Positions 15,926 to 26,310 are shown, counted from the stretch's first letter. The stretch is DNA of 64,000 nucleotides from Deinococcus psychrotolerans (GCF_003860465.1 NZ_CP034185.1:186001-250000); one strand, 5' to 3'. A program made the numbers and translations. Notes: generated by a model not told the origin, from the sequence alone.

Positions 15926-16939
15926 TCAGGCTGTCTGGTAGAGCGGTGAAGCTTCTTCGTCGCGCTCCATCTGCTCAAGGTTGGCCACCCGCACTTCGCC
16001 GCGTGCACTGAGATACTCCACCAAAGCCCCTACCTTTTCGAGCGCCAGCAAGGTGTCGTAGCTTTTGACACGCGGATAGAGTTGGCTGGTAATGGTCTGC
16101 AAGCTGCTGGGAGCGGCGCAAATGCTGAGAATGCGGTTCATTTTGCGGGTGTGTGAGGCGCGAATGTCGGCGGTGCGGGCACGCAAATCTGAAATTGGCT
16201 CCTCGTGTCCAGCCAGCGTGAGCACAATGCCTTCTTCGGCGTCCAGAAGGTCAAGCGAGTGCAAGTAATGCGACAAGCCGTTGCCGGGCGTGATGCTCTC
16301 AGCGGAGAGATGCGGTGTGGTGTGGGCCAGCACCTGATCGGCGCTCAGCAGCACCTCACCCACGCGCAAGCAGACTTGCCCCGGACAATGTCCCGGCGTG
16401 TGAATGACTTTAAAAAGGCCGTCCAGTAGGTCGCCGTGATGGAGTTCGGTGTCAACGGGGCCGCCCACGAAACGGATTTTGCCCGCGCCGTACATCTTCA
16501 TAAAAGCCGTTACCCCAGCCGCGTCCACGCCTGCTCCGTGCAAAAAGGCCCTCAAGGCCCGTGAAGTCAGCACAATTCGCTCGCGGTAAGCGCTTAGCAC
16601 TGGCTGGTCAAGCTCGTGAACGGCGACGGGGGCCTGAGTCAACGTCCGCACAAAGTCCAAGCCGCCGTGGTGGTCGATATGGCCGTGGGTAATCACGATG
16701 CGTGACAAGCCTACCCAGGTGATGTGGGCGTCCATTTCGCTGAGCGCCGAAAAGCCTGTGAGCAAGTCGGCGTTGCTCTGCTCGGTGCCGCTGCCGGTGT
16801 CGATCAGGGCCGTGTATTCGCCGCGCCGCACGACGTAGATGTTGGCCAAAAAGTCGCCGAAGACCCGCACCGGAAAGCTGTAAATCAAAGTGCCGTCGGC
16901 GAGGGCGTGGCGCTCGGGTGGGGGCAGGACAAAGGACAT
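15926..16939 (-). CDS. metallo-beta-lactamase fold hydrolase
   Basis: A 337-residue MBL-fold enzyme. The metal motif THGHIDHHGG near residue 85 supplies HxHxDH, with further ligands in HTPGHCPGQ and LAGHEEP. A C-terminal helical/winged segment (residues 255-320, RKMNRILSICAAPSSLQTI) resembles the LACTB2-like C-terminal domain. Likely a cytoplasmic thioesterase, lactonase or RNA-processing type hydrolase; the substrate is unknown. Start at 16939 is favoured over the in-frame upstream codon because a TATCAA hexamer lies 7 nt before it. It is divergent from the luciferase-like gene. Confidence 0.85.
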   Translation of the reverse strand: MSFVLPPPERHALADGTLIYSFPVRVFGDFLANIYVVRRGEYTALIDTGSGTEQSNADLLTGFSALSEMDAHITWVGLSRIVITHGHIDHHGGLDFVRTLTQAPVAVHELDQPVLSAYRERIVLTSRALRAFLHGAGVDAAGVTAFMKMYGAGKIRFVGGPVDTELHHGDLLDGLFKVIHTPGHCPGQVCLRVGEVLLSADQVLAHTTPHLSAESITPGNGLSHYLHSLDLLDAEEGIVLTLAGHEEPISDLRARTADIRASHTRKMNRILSICAAPSSLQTITSQLYPRVKSYDTLLALEKVGALVEYLSARGEVRVANLEQMERDEEASPLYQTA

Positions 16940-17070
16940 ACCCGCTTTGATAGCACATTGTCCGTGTTCTGGCCGCCTGTTACCTGCTCCGGAACAAAGC
17001 AAGCCAGTGAAGTATTCCAAAAGAGAGCGCGTCTGCGGTTGACTTTCCCCGTGCGGCGCAGACTATGGGC

Positions 17071-18108
17071 ATGACCTCTCCTGTTCTTTCCGTTCTCGAT
17101 TTGGTGCCGCTTACCGCTGGCGGCAGCGCTCAGGCCATTAAAGACACTGTGGAACTGGCGCAGCACGTTGAATCTTTGGGCTATCAGCGCTACTGGCTGG
17201 CCGAGCATCACAACATGCAGTCGCTGGTCAGCAGCGCTCCCGAACTGCTGATCGCCGCGCTGAGCCAGCGCACCACCACGCTGCGGCTGGGCGCGGGCGG
17301 CATGATGTTGCCCAACCACTCGCCGCTCAAAGTCGCTGAACTGTTCCGCACGCTCGAAGCGCTGGCCCCTGACCGCATCGATCTGGGACTGGGCCGCGCT
17401 CCGGGCACCGACATGAGGACGGCGCTGGCCCTCAGAAGGTCGCGTGAAGCTTTGCAAGCAGACGATTTCGAGTCTCAACTCACCGAACTGCTGGCCTTCG
17501 GTGGGCGCGAGTTCGCGGGTAAGCATCCGTTTGCGGGCAGCGCTTTTGAAGGCGTGATCGCCGCGCCTTATGATCAACCGCTTCCGCCACTGTGGATGCT
17601 GAGCAGCTCCGGTCACGGCGCGTCGGTGGCCGCCGAAATCGGCGCGGGGCTGGCTTTTGCCGCCCACATCAACCCCGACTTCGACTTGGCGGCGCAGGCG
17701 ATCAAAGCCTACCGACAAGCCTTCCGGCCTTCCGAGCAGTTCCCGGTTCCCAAAGTCATCGTGGCGCAAACCGTGATCGTGGCCGACACCGACGCCGAAG
17801 CCGAGCGCCTGGCCTTGCCGCTGGGCCTGATGTTCTTGCGGTTGGTGCGCGGCCAGACCGAGCCATTTGCCAGCGTGGAGGAAGCGGAGCGCTATCCGTA
17901 CACGCCCGCCGAACGCGCCCAGCTCGCCACCATGCGCCGAACGGGCCGGTTTGTGGCTGGCAGTTCGGCAACGGTCAAAGCGCGGCTGGATCAAGTGCTG
18001 GAGATGACCGGCGCGGATGAGCTGATGATCGGCAGCATGATCCCCGATTTGGCCGACAGAAAGCGCTCATATGAACGGTTGGCGCAACTCTATCCGCAAA
18101 AAGTGTAG
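17071..18108 (+). CDS. luciferase-like monooxygenase family protein (MsnO8 type)
   Basis: A 345-residue (beta/alpha)8 flavin-dependent oxidoreductase of the bacterial luciferase family. Typical segments are [34 protein letters not shown] and DLGLGRAPG, which mark the single-subunit MsnO8 subfamily usually annotated as LLM class flavin oxidoreductase. It would use FMNH2 from a separate reductase; substrate unknown. ATG 17065 is an equally open alternative start; neither has a Shine-Dalgarno. The same string ACTATGGGCATG precedes the methyltransferase at 50718. Confidence 0.85.
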   Translation: MTSPVLSVLDLVPLTAGGSAQAIKDTVELAQHVESLGYQRYWLAEHHNMQSLVSSAPELLIAALSQRTTTLRLGAGGMMLPNHSPLKVAELFRTLEALAPDRIDLGLGRAPGTDMRTALALRRSREALQADDFESQLTELLAFGGREFAGKHPFAGSAFEGVIAAPYDQPLPPLWMLSSSGHGASVAAEIGAGLAFAAHINPDFDLAAQAIKAYRQAFRPSEQFPVPKVIVAQTVIVADTDAEAERLALPLGLMFLRLVRGQTEPFASVEEAERYPYTPAERAQLATMRRTGRFVAGSSATVKARLDQVLEMTGADELMIGSMIPDLADRKRSYERLAQLYPQKV

Positions 18109-18274
18109 CAGAGCGCGGCAGATTAGCGCGGGGTTCTTTGCTGCCGCATTGCTCAACACTGTTATTTCTAAAGAAAGTTTGGGTAAACAGGTTTATGCGG
18201 CGCTGCTATCCTGAAACTGTTTGGCTCGGCACACTTTTCCTCCACTGCTTTGTGCCCGCCGGGAGGCAGCACCC

Positions 18275-19912
18275 ATGACAAAACCCACTTCTCTAACCCA
18301 ACAGCCGGCTTGGCAAGCCTTAGAGCGTCACTACGATCAGCTTAAAGACAAGCAGTTGCGGGAGTTGTTCGCCGACGACGCCGGGCGCGGCGAAAAGCTG
18401 ACTGCCGAGGGCGCGGGCCTGTTTCTGGATTACTCCAAGAACCGGGTGACCGACGAAACGCTCAGGCTCCTGCTACAGCTTGCCGAACAGACCGGCGTGG
18501 CCGCCAAGCGCGACGCCATGTTTGCGGGCGAGAAAATCAACGTGACCGAAGGCCGAGCCGTGCTGCATACCGCCCTGCGCGTTCCCAAGGGCGGCACGGT
18601 GATGGTGGACGGCGTGAACGTGGTGCCGGAAGTTCACGCGGTGCTGGACAAGATGGCCGCCTTCGCTGATCAGGTACGGGCTGGGACATGGCTGGGTTAC
18701 ACTGGCAAGCCGATCAAAAATATCGTCAATATCGGCATCGGCGGCTCTGATCTCGGCCCGGTGATGGCTTACGAGGGCCTTAAGTTCTACAGTCAGCGCA
18801 ACCTGACCGTGCGCTTCGTCTCGAACGTGGACGGCACCGACCTCGTCGAAAAAACACACGGTTTTGACCCCGCCGAGACGCTGTTTATCGTCTCCAGCAA
18901 GACCTTCACCACGCAGGAAACCATGGCGAACGCGACCTCGGCGCGGGCTTGGCTGCTGGGAACGTTGAAAGACGACTCGGCGGTGGCGCGGCACTTCGTG
19001 GCCGTCTCCACCAACGCGGAGGCGGTGAGCAAGTTTGGCATCGACACCACCAACATGTTCGGCTTCTGGGACTGGGTGGGCGGGCGCTACAGCATGGACA
19101 GCGCCATCGGCCTGTCGCTGATGATTGCCGTTGGCCCCGCCCACTTTCAAGAGCTGCTGGCCGGGTTTCACGAGATGGACGAGCATTTCCGCACCGCGCC
19201 CGCCGACAAAAATCTGCCGATGCTGCTGGCCCTGTTGGGCGTGTGGTACGACGATTTTTTTGACGCCCAGACCGTTGCTATTTTGCCCTACGACCAATAC
19301 CTCTCGCACTTCAGCGCTTATTTGCAGCAGCTCGATATGGAGAGCAACGGCAAGCATGTGACGCTTGAGGGCGATCTGGTGGATTATCAGACCGGCCCAG
19401 TCATCTGGGGACAGCCCGGCACCAACGGCCAGCACGCGTTTTATCAACTGATTCACCAGGGCACCAAGCTGATTCCCTGCGATTTCATCGGCTTTATTCA
19501 GACGCTCAATCCGCTGACGCCGCACCACGATCTGCTGATGGCCAACGTGTTCGCTCAAACCGAGGCGCTGGCGTTCGGCAAGACCCGGCAGGAAGTCGAA
19601 GCCGACGGTGTCGAGGCTGAACAAGTGGCGCACCGCGTCTTTGAAGGCAACCGGCCCACCAATACCATCTTGGCCGACAAACTGACCCCGCGCATTCTGG
19701 GCAGCTTGATCGCCCTGTACGAACACAAAGTCTTCGTGCAGGGCGCGATCTGGAACATCAATTCGTTTGATCAGTGGGGCGTAGAACTCGGTAAGGTGCT
19801 GGCCTCCAAAATCGTGCCGGAGCTGCAAGCCGGGGCCGAGCCGGATTTGCAGCACGACAGCAGCACCAACGCTTTGATTCGGCGCTACCGGGCGGGCAGA
19901 CGGGCGGAGTAG
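18275..19912 (+). CDS. pgi: glucose-6-phosphate isomerase
   Basis: A 545-residue phosphoglucose isomerase of the long bacterial type. Signatures include [28 protein letters not shown] and [13 protein letters not shown]. It interconverts glucose-6-P and fructose-6-P, feeding glucose released by the nearby glucosidases into glycolysis. ATG 18275 is selected by GGGAGG at a normal distance; the frame is open further upstream. It stands alone and ends at a pair of hairpins before a convergent gene. Confidence 0.97.
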   Translation: MTKPTSLTQQPAWQALERHYDQLKDKQLRELFADDAGRGEKLTAEGAGLFLDYSKNRVTDETLRLLLQLAEQTGVAAKRDAMFAGEKINVTEGRAVLHTALRVPKGGTVMVDGVNVVPEVHAVLDKMAAFADQVRAGTWLGYTGKPIKNIVNIGIGGSDLGPVMAYEGLKFYSQRNLTVRFVSNVDGTDLVEKTHGFDPAETLFIVSSKTFTTQETMANATSARAWLLGTLKDDSAVARHFVAVSTNAEAVSKFGIDTTNMFGFWDWVGGRYSMDSAIGLSLMIAVGPAHFQELLAGFHEMDEHFRTAPADKNLPMLLALLGVWYDDFFDAQTVAILPYDQYLSHFSAYLQQLDMESNGKHVTLEGDLVDYQTGPVIWGQPGTNGQHAFYQLIHQGTKLIPCDFIGFIQTLNPLTPHHDLLMANVFAQTEALAFGKTRQEVEADGVEAEQVAHRVFEGNRPTNTILADKLTPRILGSLIALYEHKVFVQGAIWNINSFDQWGVELGKVLASKIVPELQAGAEPDLQHDSSTNALIRRYRAGRRAE

Positions 19913-19985
19913 ATTCTTAGCTCTCAGAGAAGAGCCGCCCGTCTGCGAGTTCGGGAAGCTCAGGCGCTCAGAATTTCCCGAACTC
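19895..19985. terminator. two adjacent hairpins between convergent genes
   Basis: The first pairs GCAGACGGGCGG (19895-19906, inside the pgi end) with CCGCCCGTCTGC (19935-19946). The second pairs GAGTTCGGGAA (19947-19957) with TTCCCGAACTC (19975-19985, inside the end of the minus-strand gene). Both stems are perfect, with no long T run. They probably end transcription from both sides. Confidence 0.6.
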
Positions 19986-20759
19986 CGGCTTGCGTTTCTC
20001 GGCAAAGGCCCGCACGCCCTCTTCGTGCTCAGCATGGTCGCCTGCCAGTTGTTGCAAGACCGATTCGTTGTCCAGCGCGGCGTCTAGTGAGCTGCTCAGG
20101 GCAAAGTTGAGCGCCTGCTTGGTAAGGGCGAGGGCGTTCAGTGGGCGGGCCGCTAGGCGCTCGGCGTAGGCCTGCACATCATCTGCGAAGGTTTCGGCGC
20201 TGTAGACCTGTTCACACAGGCCCATGTTCAACCCGTCTGCGGCACTTACTTTTTCGGCAAAGGCCATCATTTCAAAAGCTCTGGCCGCGCCTACCAAACG
20301 GGGCAAGAACCAAGTGCTGCCCGCGTCGGGGATCAGGGCGATGTTGGAAAACACCTCGATCAGGGTGGCGTTCTCGCTCCATAGCCGGACATCGCCGCTG
20401 AGGGCCAGACTCGCGCCCGCGCCCGCCGCCACGCCGTTAACCGCCGTGATAACGGGTTTTTTCAGGCTCCGAATGGTTTGAATCAGCGGAATGTAAGTGT
20501 GGCGCAGGTGCTCGGTGAAGTTGGTGCTGCCTTCCCGGTTTTGCACGTCGCCCAGATCCTGCCCGGCACAAAAGCCGCGCCCCGCCCCGGTGATGACAAC
20601 AACGCGCACGGCGGGATCGGTTTCGGCAGCTTTGAGGGCCTCGGTCAGTGAGAAAAGCAGCTCGTCATTGGCGGCGTTGAGGCGCTCGGGGCGGTTGAGA
20701 CTCAGCGTCAGGACAGCGTTCTTGGTTTCAGACAAAAGAACAGGATTGGATGAAGTCAT
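19968..20759 (-). CDS. enoyl-CoA hydratase/isomerase family (PaaG-like)
   Basis: A 263-residue crotonase-fold protein. The oxyanion-hole segments GRGFCAGQDLGDV and NGVAAGAGASLALSGD are intact. The IALIPDAGSTWFLPRLVG stretch is closest in style to PaaG, the ring-1,2-epoxyphenylacetyl-CoA isomerase, rather than to classical hydratases with two catalytic Glu. No other paa genes are in the window, so assignment to phenylacetate breakdown is uncertain and a general beta-oxidation role is possible. Start at 20759 follows TATACT by 9 nt. Confidence 0.85.
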   Translation of the reverse strand: MTSSNPVLLSETKNAVLTLSLNRPERLNAANDELLFSLTEALKAAETDPAVRVVVITGAGRGFCAGQDLGDVQNREGSTNFTEHLRHTYIPLIQTIRSLKKPVITAVNGVAAGAGASLALSGDVRLWSENATLIEVFSNIALIPDAGSTWFLPRLVGAARAFEMMAFAEKVSAADGLNMGLCEQVYSAETFADDVQAYAERLAARPLNALALTKQALNFALSSSLDAALDNESVLQQLAGDHAEHEEGVRAFAEKRKPEFGKF

Positions 20760-20768
20760 AAGGTTTAG

Positions 20769-20798
20769 AGTATACGGTTGCCGTTCAATCCGTTCCAA
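20769..20798 (-). promoter_or_regulatory. promoter of the PaaG-like gene
   Basis: On the minus strand TTGGAA (20793-20798) and TATACT (20769-20774) are separated by 18 nt. Transcription would begin only a few nucleotides before the ATG, giving a leaderless or nearly leaderless message. Confidence 0.6.
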
Positions 20799-20938
20799 AA
20801 ATGCAACCCCGTCATTTTTACAATTCTTTTCCTGACGACCGCTCTTTTCTTCTTCCGCTGTCTTGGGCAGAACGGTACCTCTTGCGCCTGTTGACCTTCC
20901 GGTTCAACAGTTCTTTCAAAACAGACTGACCGAAATGC

Positions 20939-21658
20939 TCATTCCTCTTGCAGGGCAAGGTCGAGTGCTGCTTCCGCCGCCGTGAAATGCATCTGACTGG
21001 CCTCCACAGCGGCCTGCTCGTGGCCCGCTTTCACTGCGGCGAGCAGCACTTGGTGGCGCATCAGCAGCTCGGCAAACCCCAGCGCCGACGGCTCGGCATT
21101 GCGCCCGGCGCGGATGCTGTAGCGGGCAGCTTTGCTCAGCGCTGTGACTTGCAGCGCGATCAAAGGGTTGCCCGACGCCTCGGCCAACAGCGCGTGAAAG
21201 TGAACGTCGTGGCGAATGTACGCGCCTCCAATCGGCCCCGCTTCACGCATGGCGTCCAGCGCCCGCTGAAGTGACTCCAGCGCGTCGGGCGTGGCGTGAC
21301 GGGCTGCCAAACGCGCCGCCTGGGTGTCGAGCGCCGAGCGCAACTCCATGATTTGCAGCGGCGTGACCTGTCCGGTGTACATGGCGTGGCGCATCAGGGC
21401 GCTGACCGGCAGCGAGTCGATCCGGCTGACTCTGGGGGTCTTGCCGTTGGAAATGTCGATCACCCCGGTGGCCGCCAGCGTCCGGTAAGCTTCGCGCACC
21501 ACGCTGCGGCTGACATTGAGCTCACGGCTCAGTTTCACTTCACTTGGCACCGCGTCACCTGCTTTCAAGCGCTCGTGACGGATGTATTCCATCAAGTAGC
21601 GGCTGACCTGAAAAGCGCGGCTGTCAGCAGTTTGGTCGGTGGTGGGAAGTTTAGTCAT
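20939..21658 (-). CDS. GntR-family regulator, FadR subfamily
   Basis: A 239-residue repressor-type protein: N-terminal winged HTH (EVKLSRELNVSRSVVREAYR, about residues 40-60) and a C-terminal FCD helical effector domain whose metal ligands are suggested by HDVHFHALLAEASGN. Its gene is divergent from the ACAD-SDR-kinase operon, which it probably controls in response to an acyl-CoA or organic acid. ATG 21658 is preferred; an upstream in-frame start at 21685 would add nine residues. Confidence 0.88.
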   Translation of the reverse strand: MTKLPTTDQTADSRAFQVSRYLMEYIRHERLKAGDAVPSEVKLSRELNVSRSVVREAYRTLAATGVIDISNGKTPRVSRIDSLPVSALMRHAMYTGQVTPLQIMELRSALDTQAARLAARHATPDALESLQRALDAMREAGPIGGAYIRHDVHFHALLAEASGNPLIALQVTALSKAARYSIRAGRNAEPSALGFAELLMRHQVLLAAVKAGHEQAAVEASQMHFTAAEAALDLALQEE

Positions 21659-21695
21659 CACTGGTGGTGAGCAGAGCGGACTCAAACTCCTGCCC

Positions 21696-21724
21696 TTGCA
21701 ACAGCCTATCAGACAGGTTAGGGT
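21696..21724 (+). promoter_or_regulatory. promoter of the acyl-CoA dehydrogenase operon with possible operator
   Basis: TTGCAA (21696-21701) and TAGGGT (21719-21724) are spaced 17 nt. The imperfect palindrome CCTATCAGACAGGTTAGG (21705-21722) fills the spacer, the usual place for a repressor site. The palindrome is weak (five outer pairs). Confidence 0.45.
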
Positions 21725-21781
21725 TGAGGAGCATCCAACCTTGTTTCTCTCCCACCTTTTCGCATCTTCGGAGGGTCAACC

Positions 21782-23056
21782 ATGACCGGTACATTAGATC
21801 AGACCACTGCGGTATTTACCCGCTCAGGGCGCACCCAAGACTTGCAGCAGCGCCTCAGCGCCTTTATGCAGGAGCACATCTATCCCAACGAGGCCGAGTT
21901 TGCCCGGCAAGTCGACACCGGTAACCGCTGGGAACACGTGCAGCTCATTGAAGACCTCAAGCCTCTGGCGCGTGAAGCGGGCTTATGGAACCTGTTTTTG
22001 CCGCGTGAAAGCGACCCGGAAGGCCAGTTCGGTGCAGGTCTGAGCAGCCTCGACTATGCGCCGCTGTGCGAGATCATGGGCCGGGTCTGGTGGGCACCCG
22101 AAATCTTTAACTGCAATGCCCCTGACACCGGCAACATGGAAGTGCTGACCCGCTACGGCACCAAAGAGCAGCAAGAAACCTGGTTGACGCCGCTGCTGAA
22201 CGGTGAAATCCGCTCCTGCTTCGCCATGACCGAGCCGGAAGTGGCCTCGTCGGACGCCACCAACATCGAATCCAGCATCACCCGCGACGGCGACGAGTAT
22301 GTACTCAACGGGCGCAAGTGGTGGACCTCGGGCGCAGGCGATCCCCGCTGCAAAGTCGTCATCTTCATGGGCAAGACCGACCCCAACGCCGAGCGCCACT
22401 TGCAGCAGTCGATGATTCTGGTGCCGCTGGACGCCAAAGGCGTGACCGTCAAGCGGATGCTGACGGTGTTCGGTTACGACGACGCGCCGCACGGCCACGC
22501 CGAGGTCATCTTCGAGAATGTGCGTGTACCCATCACCAGCATGCTGCTGGGCGAGGGGCGCGGCTTTGAAATCGCGCAGGGCCGCCTCGGGCCGGGCCGG
22601 ATTCACCACTGCATGCGCCTGATCGGGCAGGCTGAGCGGGCTTTGGAATTGATGGTGGCGCGGGCCGCTGAGCGTGTGGCGTTCGGCAAACCGCTGGCCG
22701 CTCACCAGCACATTCATGAGCTGATCGCCGAGAGCCGCATCGAGATTGACCAAGCCCGCCTCCTGACCTTGCAAGCCGCCCACATGATGGACACGGTGGG
22801 CAACAAGGCCGCCCGCTCGCAGATCGCTGCCATCAAAGTGGTCGCGCCAAACGTGGCCCTTAAAGTCATCGACCGCGCCATTCAGGTGTTCGGCGGCGCG
22901 GGCGTCAGCGGCGACACACCATTGGCCCAGATGTACGCTCAGGCCCGCACTCTGCGGCTGGCCGACGGCCCCGACATCGTGCATTTGGAAACGGTAGCCA
23001 AAATGGAACTCAAGCGGCAAGGCGTGGACACCCGGAGGAAAGGAAATGGAGCTTAA
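21782..23056 (+). CDS. acyl-CoA dehydrogenase, ACAD10/11-like
   Basis: A 424-residue flavoprotein of the acyl-CoA dehydrogenase superfamily. FAD- and substrate-binding segments [26 protein letters not shown] and [15 protein letters not shown] are intact. The combination of this sequence type with a separate SDR and an aminoglycoside-phosphotransferase-like kinase matches the domains of human ACAD10/ACAD11 and the LvaA/LvaC pair of the levulinate pathway. There a 4-hydroxyacyl-CoA is phosphorylated and the dehydrogenase-fold protein removes the phosphate. GGAGGGT precedes the ATG; the SDR gene overlaps its end by 11 nt. Confidence 0.88.
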   Translation: MTGTLDQTTAVFTRSGRTQDLQQRLSAFMQEHIYPNEAEFARQVDTGNRWEHVQLIEDLKPLAREAGLWNLFLPRESDPEGQFGAGLSSLDYAPLCEIMGRVWWAPEIFNCNAPDTGNMEVLTRYGTKEQQETWLTPLLNGEIRSCFAMTEPEVASSDATNIESSITRDGDEYVLNGRKWWTSGAGDPRCKVVIFMGKTDPNAERHLQQSMILVPLDAKGVTVKRMLTVFGYDDAPHGHAEVIFENVRVPITSMLLGEGRGFEIAQGRLGPGRIHHCMRLIGQAERALELMVARAAERVAFGKPLAAHQHIHELIAESRIEIDQARLLTLQAAHMMDTVGNKAARSQIAAIKVVAPNVALKVIDRAIQVFGGAGVSGDTPLAQMYAQARTLRLADGPDIVHLETVAKMELKRQGVDTRRKGNGA

Positions 23057-23834
23057 AGGTAAAACCGTTGTCGTCACCGGCAGCGCGTCCGGCATCGGCA
23101 AGGCCCTGACCGAGCGTTTCGTCAAGGAAGGAGCGCGGGTGATCGCCTCAGACCGCAGCGCCGAGGCGGGCCAGCACGAGGCCGAGGCGGCTGGAGCCAG
23201 ATTCGTGGCAGTAGATGTCAGCCACGAAAAAGACATTCAGCGCCTCATCGAAGATGTCTGGGCCAATGAAGGCGAGATCGATCTGTTTTGCTCCAACGCG
23301 GGCATCGCCATCGGCGCGGGGCCGGAGTCGCCCGACTCACAGTGGCGCTTGATTGAAAACGTCAACGTGATGAGCCATGTCTGGGCGGCCCGCCACCTGC
23401 TGCCGCGCATGCTGGAACGCGGTGAGGGGTACCTGCTCAACACTGCCTCAGCGGCGGGCCTGTTGACCGAGCTGCACTCCGCGCCCTACGCCGTGACCAA
23501 GCACGCCGCGCTGGCGTTTGCCGAGTGGCTGGCCATCACCTACGGAGACCGGGGTATTAAAGTGTCGTGCCTGTGCCCGGAAGGCGTCTGGACACCGATG
23601 ATTCAGAATGCTCCTCTGCTCCAGCAGACCGCTGTGACCACCGACGTGCTGGTGGAAGCCGTGCTGGAAGCGCTGCGCGAGGAAAAATTTCTGATCACCA
23701 CCCACGCCAGCACCTTGCAGAGTTTTCAAGTCAAGGCGGAGAACTACGACAACTGGATCGGCAAAATGCGGCGGCTGCGCGGTAAAGCGATGGCGCTGCT
23801 ACAAAATGCCAGCGTTGGCAGCAAACCAGAGTGA
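23046..23834 (+). CDS. short-chain dehydrogenase/reductase
   Basis: A 262-residue classical SDR. The cofactor motif [10 protein letters not shown] starts near residue 11, [11 protein letters not shown] is the NNAG-like segment, and the catalytic set includes Ser in NTASAAG and YAVTKHA (YxxxK). Asp after the second beta strand (ASDRSAEAG) favours NAD over NADP. GGAGGAAAGGA lies upstream of the ATG. Overlaps at both ends tie it to the dehydrogenase and kinase genes. It may oxidise or reduce a hydroxyacyl-CoA or ketone intermediate of the same pathway. Confidence 0.88.
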   Translation: MELKGKTVVVTGSASGIGKALTERFVKEGARVIASDRSAEAGQHEAEAAGARFVAVDVSHEKDIQRLIEDVWANEGEIDLFCSNAGIAIGAGPESPDSQWRLIENVNVMSHVWAARHLLPRMLERGEGYLLNTASAAGLLTELHSAPYAVTKHAALAFAEWLAITYGDRGIKVSCLCPEGVWTPMIQNAPLLQQTAVTTDVLVEAVLEALREEKFLITTHASTLQSFQVKAENYDNWIGKMRRLRGKAMALLQNASVGSKPE

Positions 23835-24901
23835 GCGCCCCTTCCTCTGATACGGCCCGCGTCCGCAGGGGTGAGGAACTTGATCTGGACGCTCTGCATG
23901 CGGTTTTGCGGCCGGTGCTGGGCGACGTCCAGCTTGAAGTCGAGCAGTTTCCCGGCGGCCACAGCAACTTGACGTATCTGGTGAAGGCCGGAGCAGGTGA
24001 CAGTGCAGCCGAGTACGTGCTGCGCCGCGCTCCGCTGGGGCCGGTTGCGCCCAAAGCCCACGATATGGTGCGCGAGTTTCACCTCCTCGAAAAAATCCAT
24101 CCGGTGTTCCCCGAAGCGCCGCGTCCCGTCTTTTTGTGCGAGGACGCGGCGGTGCTGGGGGCTCCCTTTTTCCTGATGGAGCGGCGCAGGGGTGTGATCA
24201 TTCGCACCTCCATGCCGCCCGAATACGCCGACTTGCCCAGCGCCCCCCGCCAAGCGTCCGAAGCGCTGGTCGACACGCTGGCGCGGCTGCACGCCGTAGA
24301 CCTGGTCAGCAGCGGCCTGAGCAACTCAGGTAAGCCCGAAGGTTTTAACCGCCGCCAGGTCGAAGGCTGGGCCGGACGCTGGCAACGCGCCGAGACGCAC
24401 CCGAGCGTCCACAGCAAGCAGGTGGTTGACTGGCTGCTGTCCAACGTGCCTGCTGAAAGCGCTCACACCATTGTCCACAACGATTTCAAGCTGGATAACC
24501 TGATGCTCGCTTCAGATGATCCGTCCAAAGTGGTGGCCCTGCTCGACTGGGAGATGACGGCCATCGGCGACCCGCTGGTGGACTTGGGGCTGACCATGGC
24601 CTACTGGACGCAGCGCGGCTTTCCGGAGCACCAGCGCACGCCGGTTGGCGAACCTGCCGCCGCGCAGGGTTTTTTGACCCGTGCCGAATTTCTGGAGCGC
24701 TACGCCGAGCAAACGGGACGCGACCTCTCGAACCTGCGCTGGTATGAAGTGCTGGGCGTCTTTAAGCTCGCAGTGATTTTGCAGCAGATCTACGCCCGCT
24801 ACCACGCCGGACAAACCACCGACGAGCGCTTTGCTCTGCTCGGTGAGCAGGCCCAAGCCCTCATCGAAGAAGGAGCGCGGCAAATAGGGGAGGGGGCTTA
24901 A
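23831..24901 (+). CDS. APH-family phosphotransferase (ACAD10/11 kinase-like)
   Basis: A 356-residue kinase-fold protein. The motif HNDFKLDNLML supplies the catalytic Asp in the APH style HxDxxxxN, and LLDWEMTAIGDPLVDLG is the DWE metal motif. N-terminal FPGGHSNLTYLV is the nucleotide loop of the ACAD10/11 and LvaA kinases rather than of antibiotic-resistance enzymes. It starts with GTG overlapping the SDR stop (GTGA). Likely role: phosphorylation of a 4-hydroxyacyl-CoA prior to phosphate elimination by the ACAD partner. It should not be called an aminoglycoside resistance gene. Confidence 0.85.
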   Translation: MSAPSSDTARVRRGEELDLDALHAVLRPVLGDVQLEVEQFPGGHSNLTYLVKAGAGDSAAEYVLRRAPLGPVAPKAHDMVREFHLLEKIHPVFPEAPRPVFLCEDAAVLGAPFFLMERRRGVIIRTSMPPEYADLPSAPRQASEALVDTLARLHAVDLVSSGLSNSGKPEGFNRRQVEGWAGRWQRAETHPSVHSKQVVDWLLSNVPAESAHTIVHNDFKLDNLMLASDDPSKVVALLDWEMTAIGDPLVDLGLTMAYWTQRGFPEHQRTPVGEPAAAQGFLTRAEFLERYAEQTGRDLSNLRWYEVLGVFKLAVILQQIYARYHAGQTTDERFALLGEQAQALIEEGARQIGEGA

Positions 24902-24937
24902 GCAAAGCGCTCTGCCCCTTCCCCACGGCTCACCCTC

Positions 24938-26239
24938 TTATTTGTAATACTTGGCCAGAATGTCGTTGCCTTGCTGCTCAATTTGCTTGGCAGCGTCGTC
25001 AAGCGTGATTCGGTTGGCCAGCAGTTGCTGAAAGGTAGGGGTCAGCACTTTACTCTTGACCTCAGTAAAGCCGCTGACTTCTTGAAACGGAGCCATCGTC
25101 AGGTATTTGGCCGATTCGGAAGCAGTCTTCCAGCCGTTGTTGGGCGACTGAAAGTAAGAGCCTTTGAGGGATGAGGTGCGGGTGGGAAACAGCCAGTCGC
25201 CTGCCGCCAGCTTGCCGTCGTTGGTGCGATTGGTTAAGCAGTTGATGAACTGCATGGCTTCTTTTTTGTGGGTGCTGGAAGCGGGAATGCTCAAGGTCTG
25301 GGTGGCCGATCCCTGCGCCTGACTGAGCGCCTTCATCGGCGGCAGCACGCCCCAGTTAAAGTTCTTGGGGCCGCTCTCGGCGATGGTCTGACGTGCCCAC
25401 ACCCCGATGCCCGGCAGCATGGCGAACTTGCCGGAGAAAAAGCCCGCGAACAGCTCGGGGCTCTGGGCGGTCAGGCCGTCTGGGGCCGCCGATTTGTCGG
25501 CGTAATGCATGTCCAGCAGGATTTTGAGCAGCGCTTTTTCTTTGTCGCCTACCTTGATGACGTACTTGTTGCCACTCTTGTAAAAATAGTTGCCGCCGAA
25601 GCCCAGCGCCAGATTCAAAATCCGGTTGGTGGGCGAGCGCAGCCCGAAAGCCGAGCCGTACTGCTCCGGCGTGCCGTCGCCATTTTTGTCGATGGTCAGC
25701 TTTTTGGAAGCCTGCTGAAACTCGGTCCAGCTCCACGGCTTGGCCACCGTCGGCACCCGGATGCCCGCCGCCTTGAACAGGTCTTTGTTGTAGAGGGTAA
25801 TCAGCGACTCCCACAAGAACGGCACGCCGTAGATGTTGCCGTTGTCGGCGGTGACAGTCTCCCACGCGCCTTTGGCCACGTCCTTTTTCATTTCTGCCGG
25901 AATCATTTTGGAAAGGTCGGTCAGGTAGCCGCGTGCGCCGAATTCCATGACCGGCGTGGATTCGTAGTGAAAGATGTCCGGCACGCTCTTGGCCTCGAAT
26001 GAGGTGGTCAGGTAGTCCTGAACCGAGTCCCAGGAGACTTGCTGGTAATCCACCTGATAGCTCTTGCTCTGGGCGTTACAGCCGGCCACTGCCGTCTTGA
26101 CCGCCGCAATCGCTTGGGTCTGCCACGCCAGACTGACGAAGCGCAGTTTGACCGGAGCGTTGTTTTGTGCGAGGGCGGCGGGCTGCACGGTAACGAGCAA
26201 AGCGGCGGTCATCAGGGCGATCTTTTTAGGTGTTTGCAT
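24938..26239 (-). CDS. sugar ABC transporter substrate-binding protein
   Basis: A 433-residue SBP_1 binding protein. A Sec signal peptide (residues 1-25, LMTAALLVTVQPAALAQ) is followed by the mature lobe structure with LRFVSLAW, GVPFLWESLITLYN and the FFSGKFAMLPG segment. ATG 26239 is fixed by GAGGA about 7 nt upstream; the open frame continues further but without such support. It follows two CUT1-type permease genes, so it belongs to a carbohydrate importer. The sugar cannot be told from sequence. No ATPase gene accompanies it. Confidence 0.88.
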   Translation of the reverse strand: MQTPKKIALMTAALLVTVQPAALAQNNAPVKLRFVSLAWQTQAIAAVKTAVAGCNAQSKSYQVDYQQVSWDSVQDYLTTSFEAKSVPDIFHYESTPVMEFGARGYLTDLSKMIPAEMKKDVAKGAWETVTADNGNIYGVPFLWESLITLYNKDLFKAAGIRVPTVAKPWSWTEFQQASKKLTIDKNGDGTPEQYGSAFGLRSPTNRILNLALGFGGNYFYKSGNKYVIKVGDKEKALLKILLDMHYADKSAAPDGLTAQSPELFAGFFSGKFAMLPGIGVWARQTIAESGPKNFNWGVLPPMKALSQAQGSATQTLSIPASSTHKKEAMQFINCLTNRTNDGKLAAGDWLFPTRTSSLKGSYFQSPNNGWKTASESAKYLTMAPFQEVSGFTEVKSKVLTPTFQQLLANRITLDDAAKQIEQQGNDILAKYYK

Positions 26240-26310
26240 AAGCGTCCTCGCTGAGCTGTGAGCTGGAGAATAGATTGAACGTTGAAGGTGGAAATTTATC
26301 TTAACGGTTC

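Noticed and set aside
23831..24901. Aminoglycoside resistance gene
   Set aside because: The APH fold is shared with ACAD10/11 and LvaA kinases, and the gene is embedded in an acyl-CoA operon.
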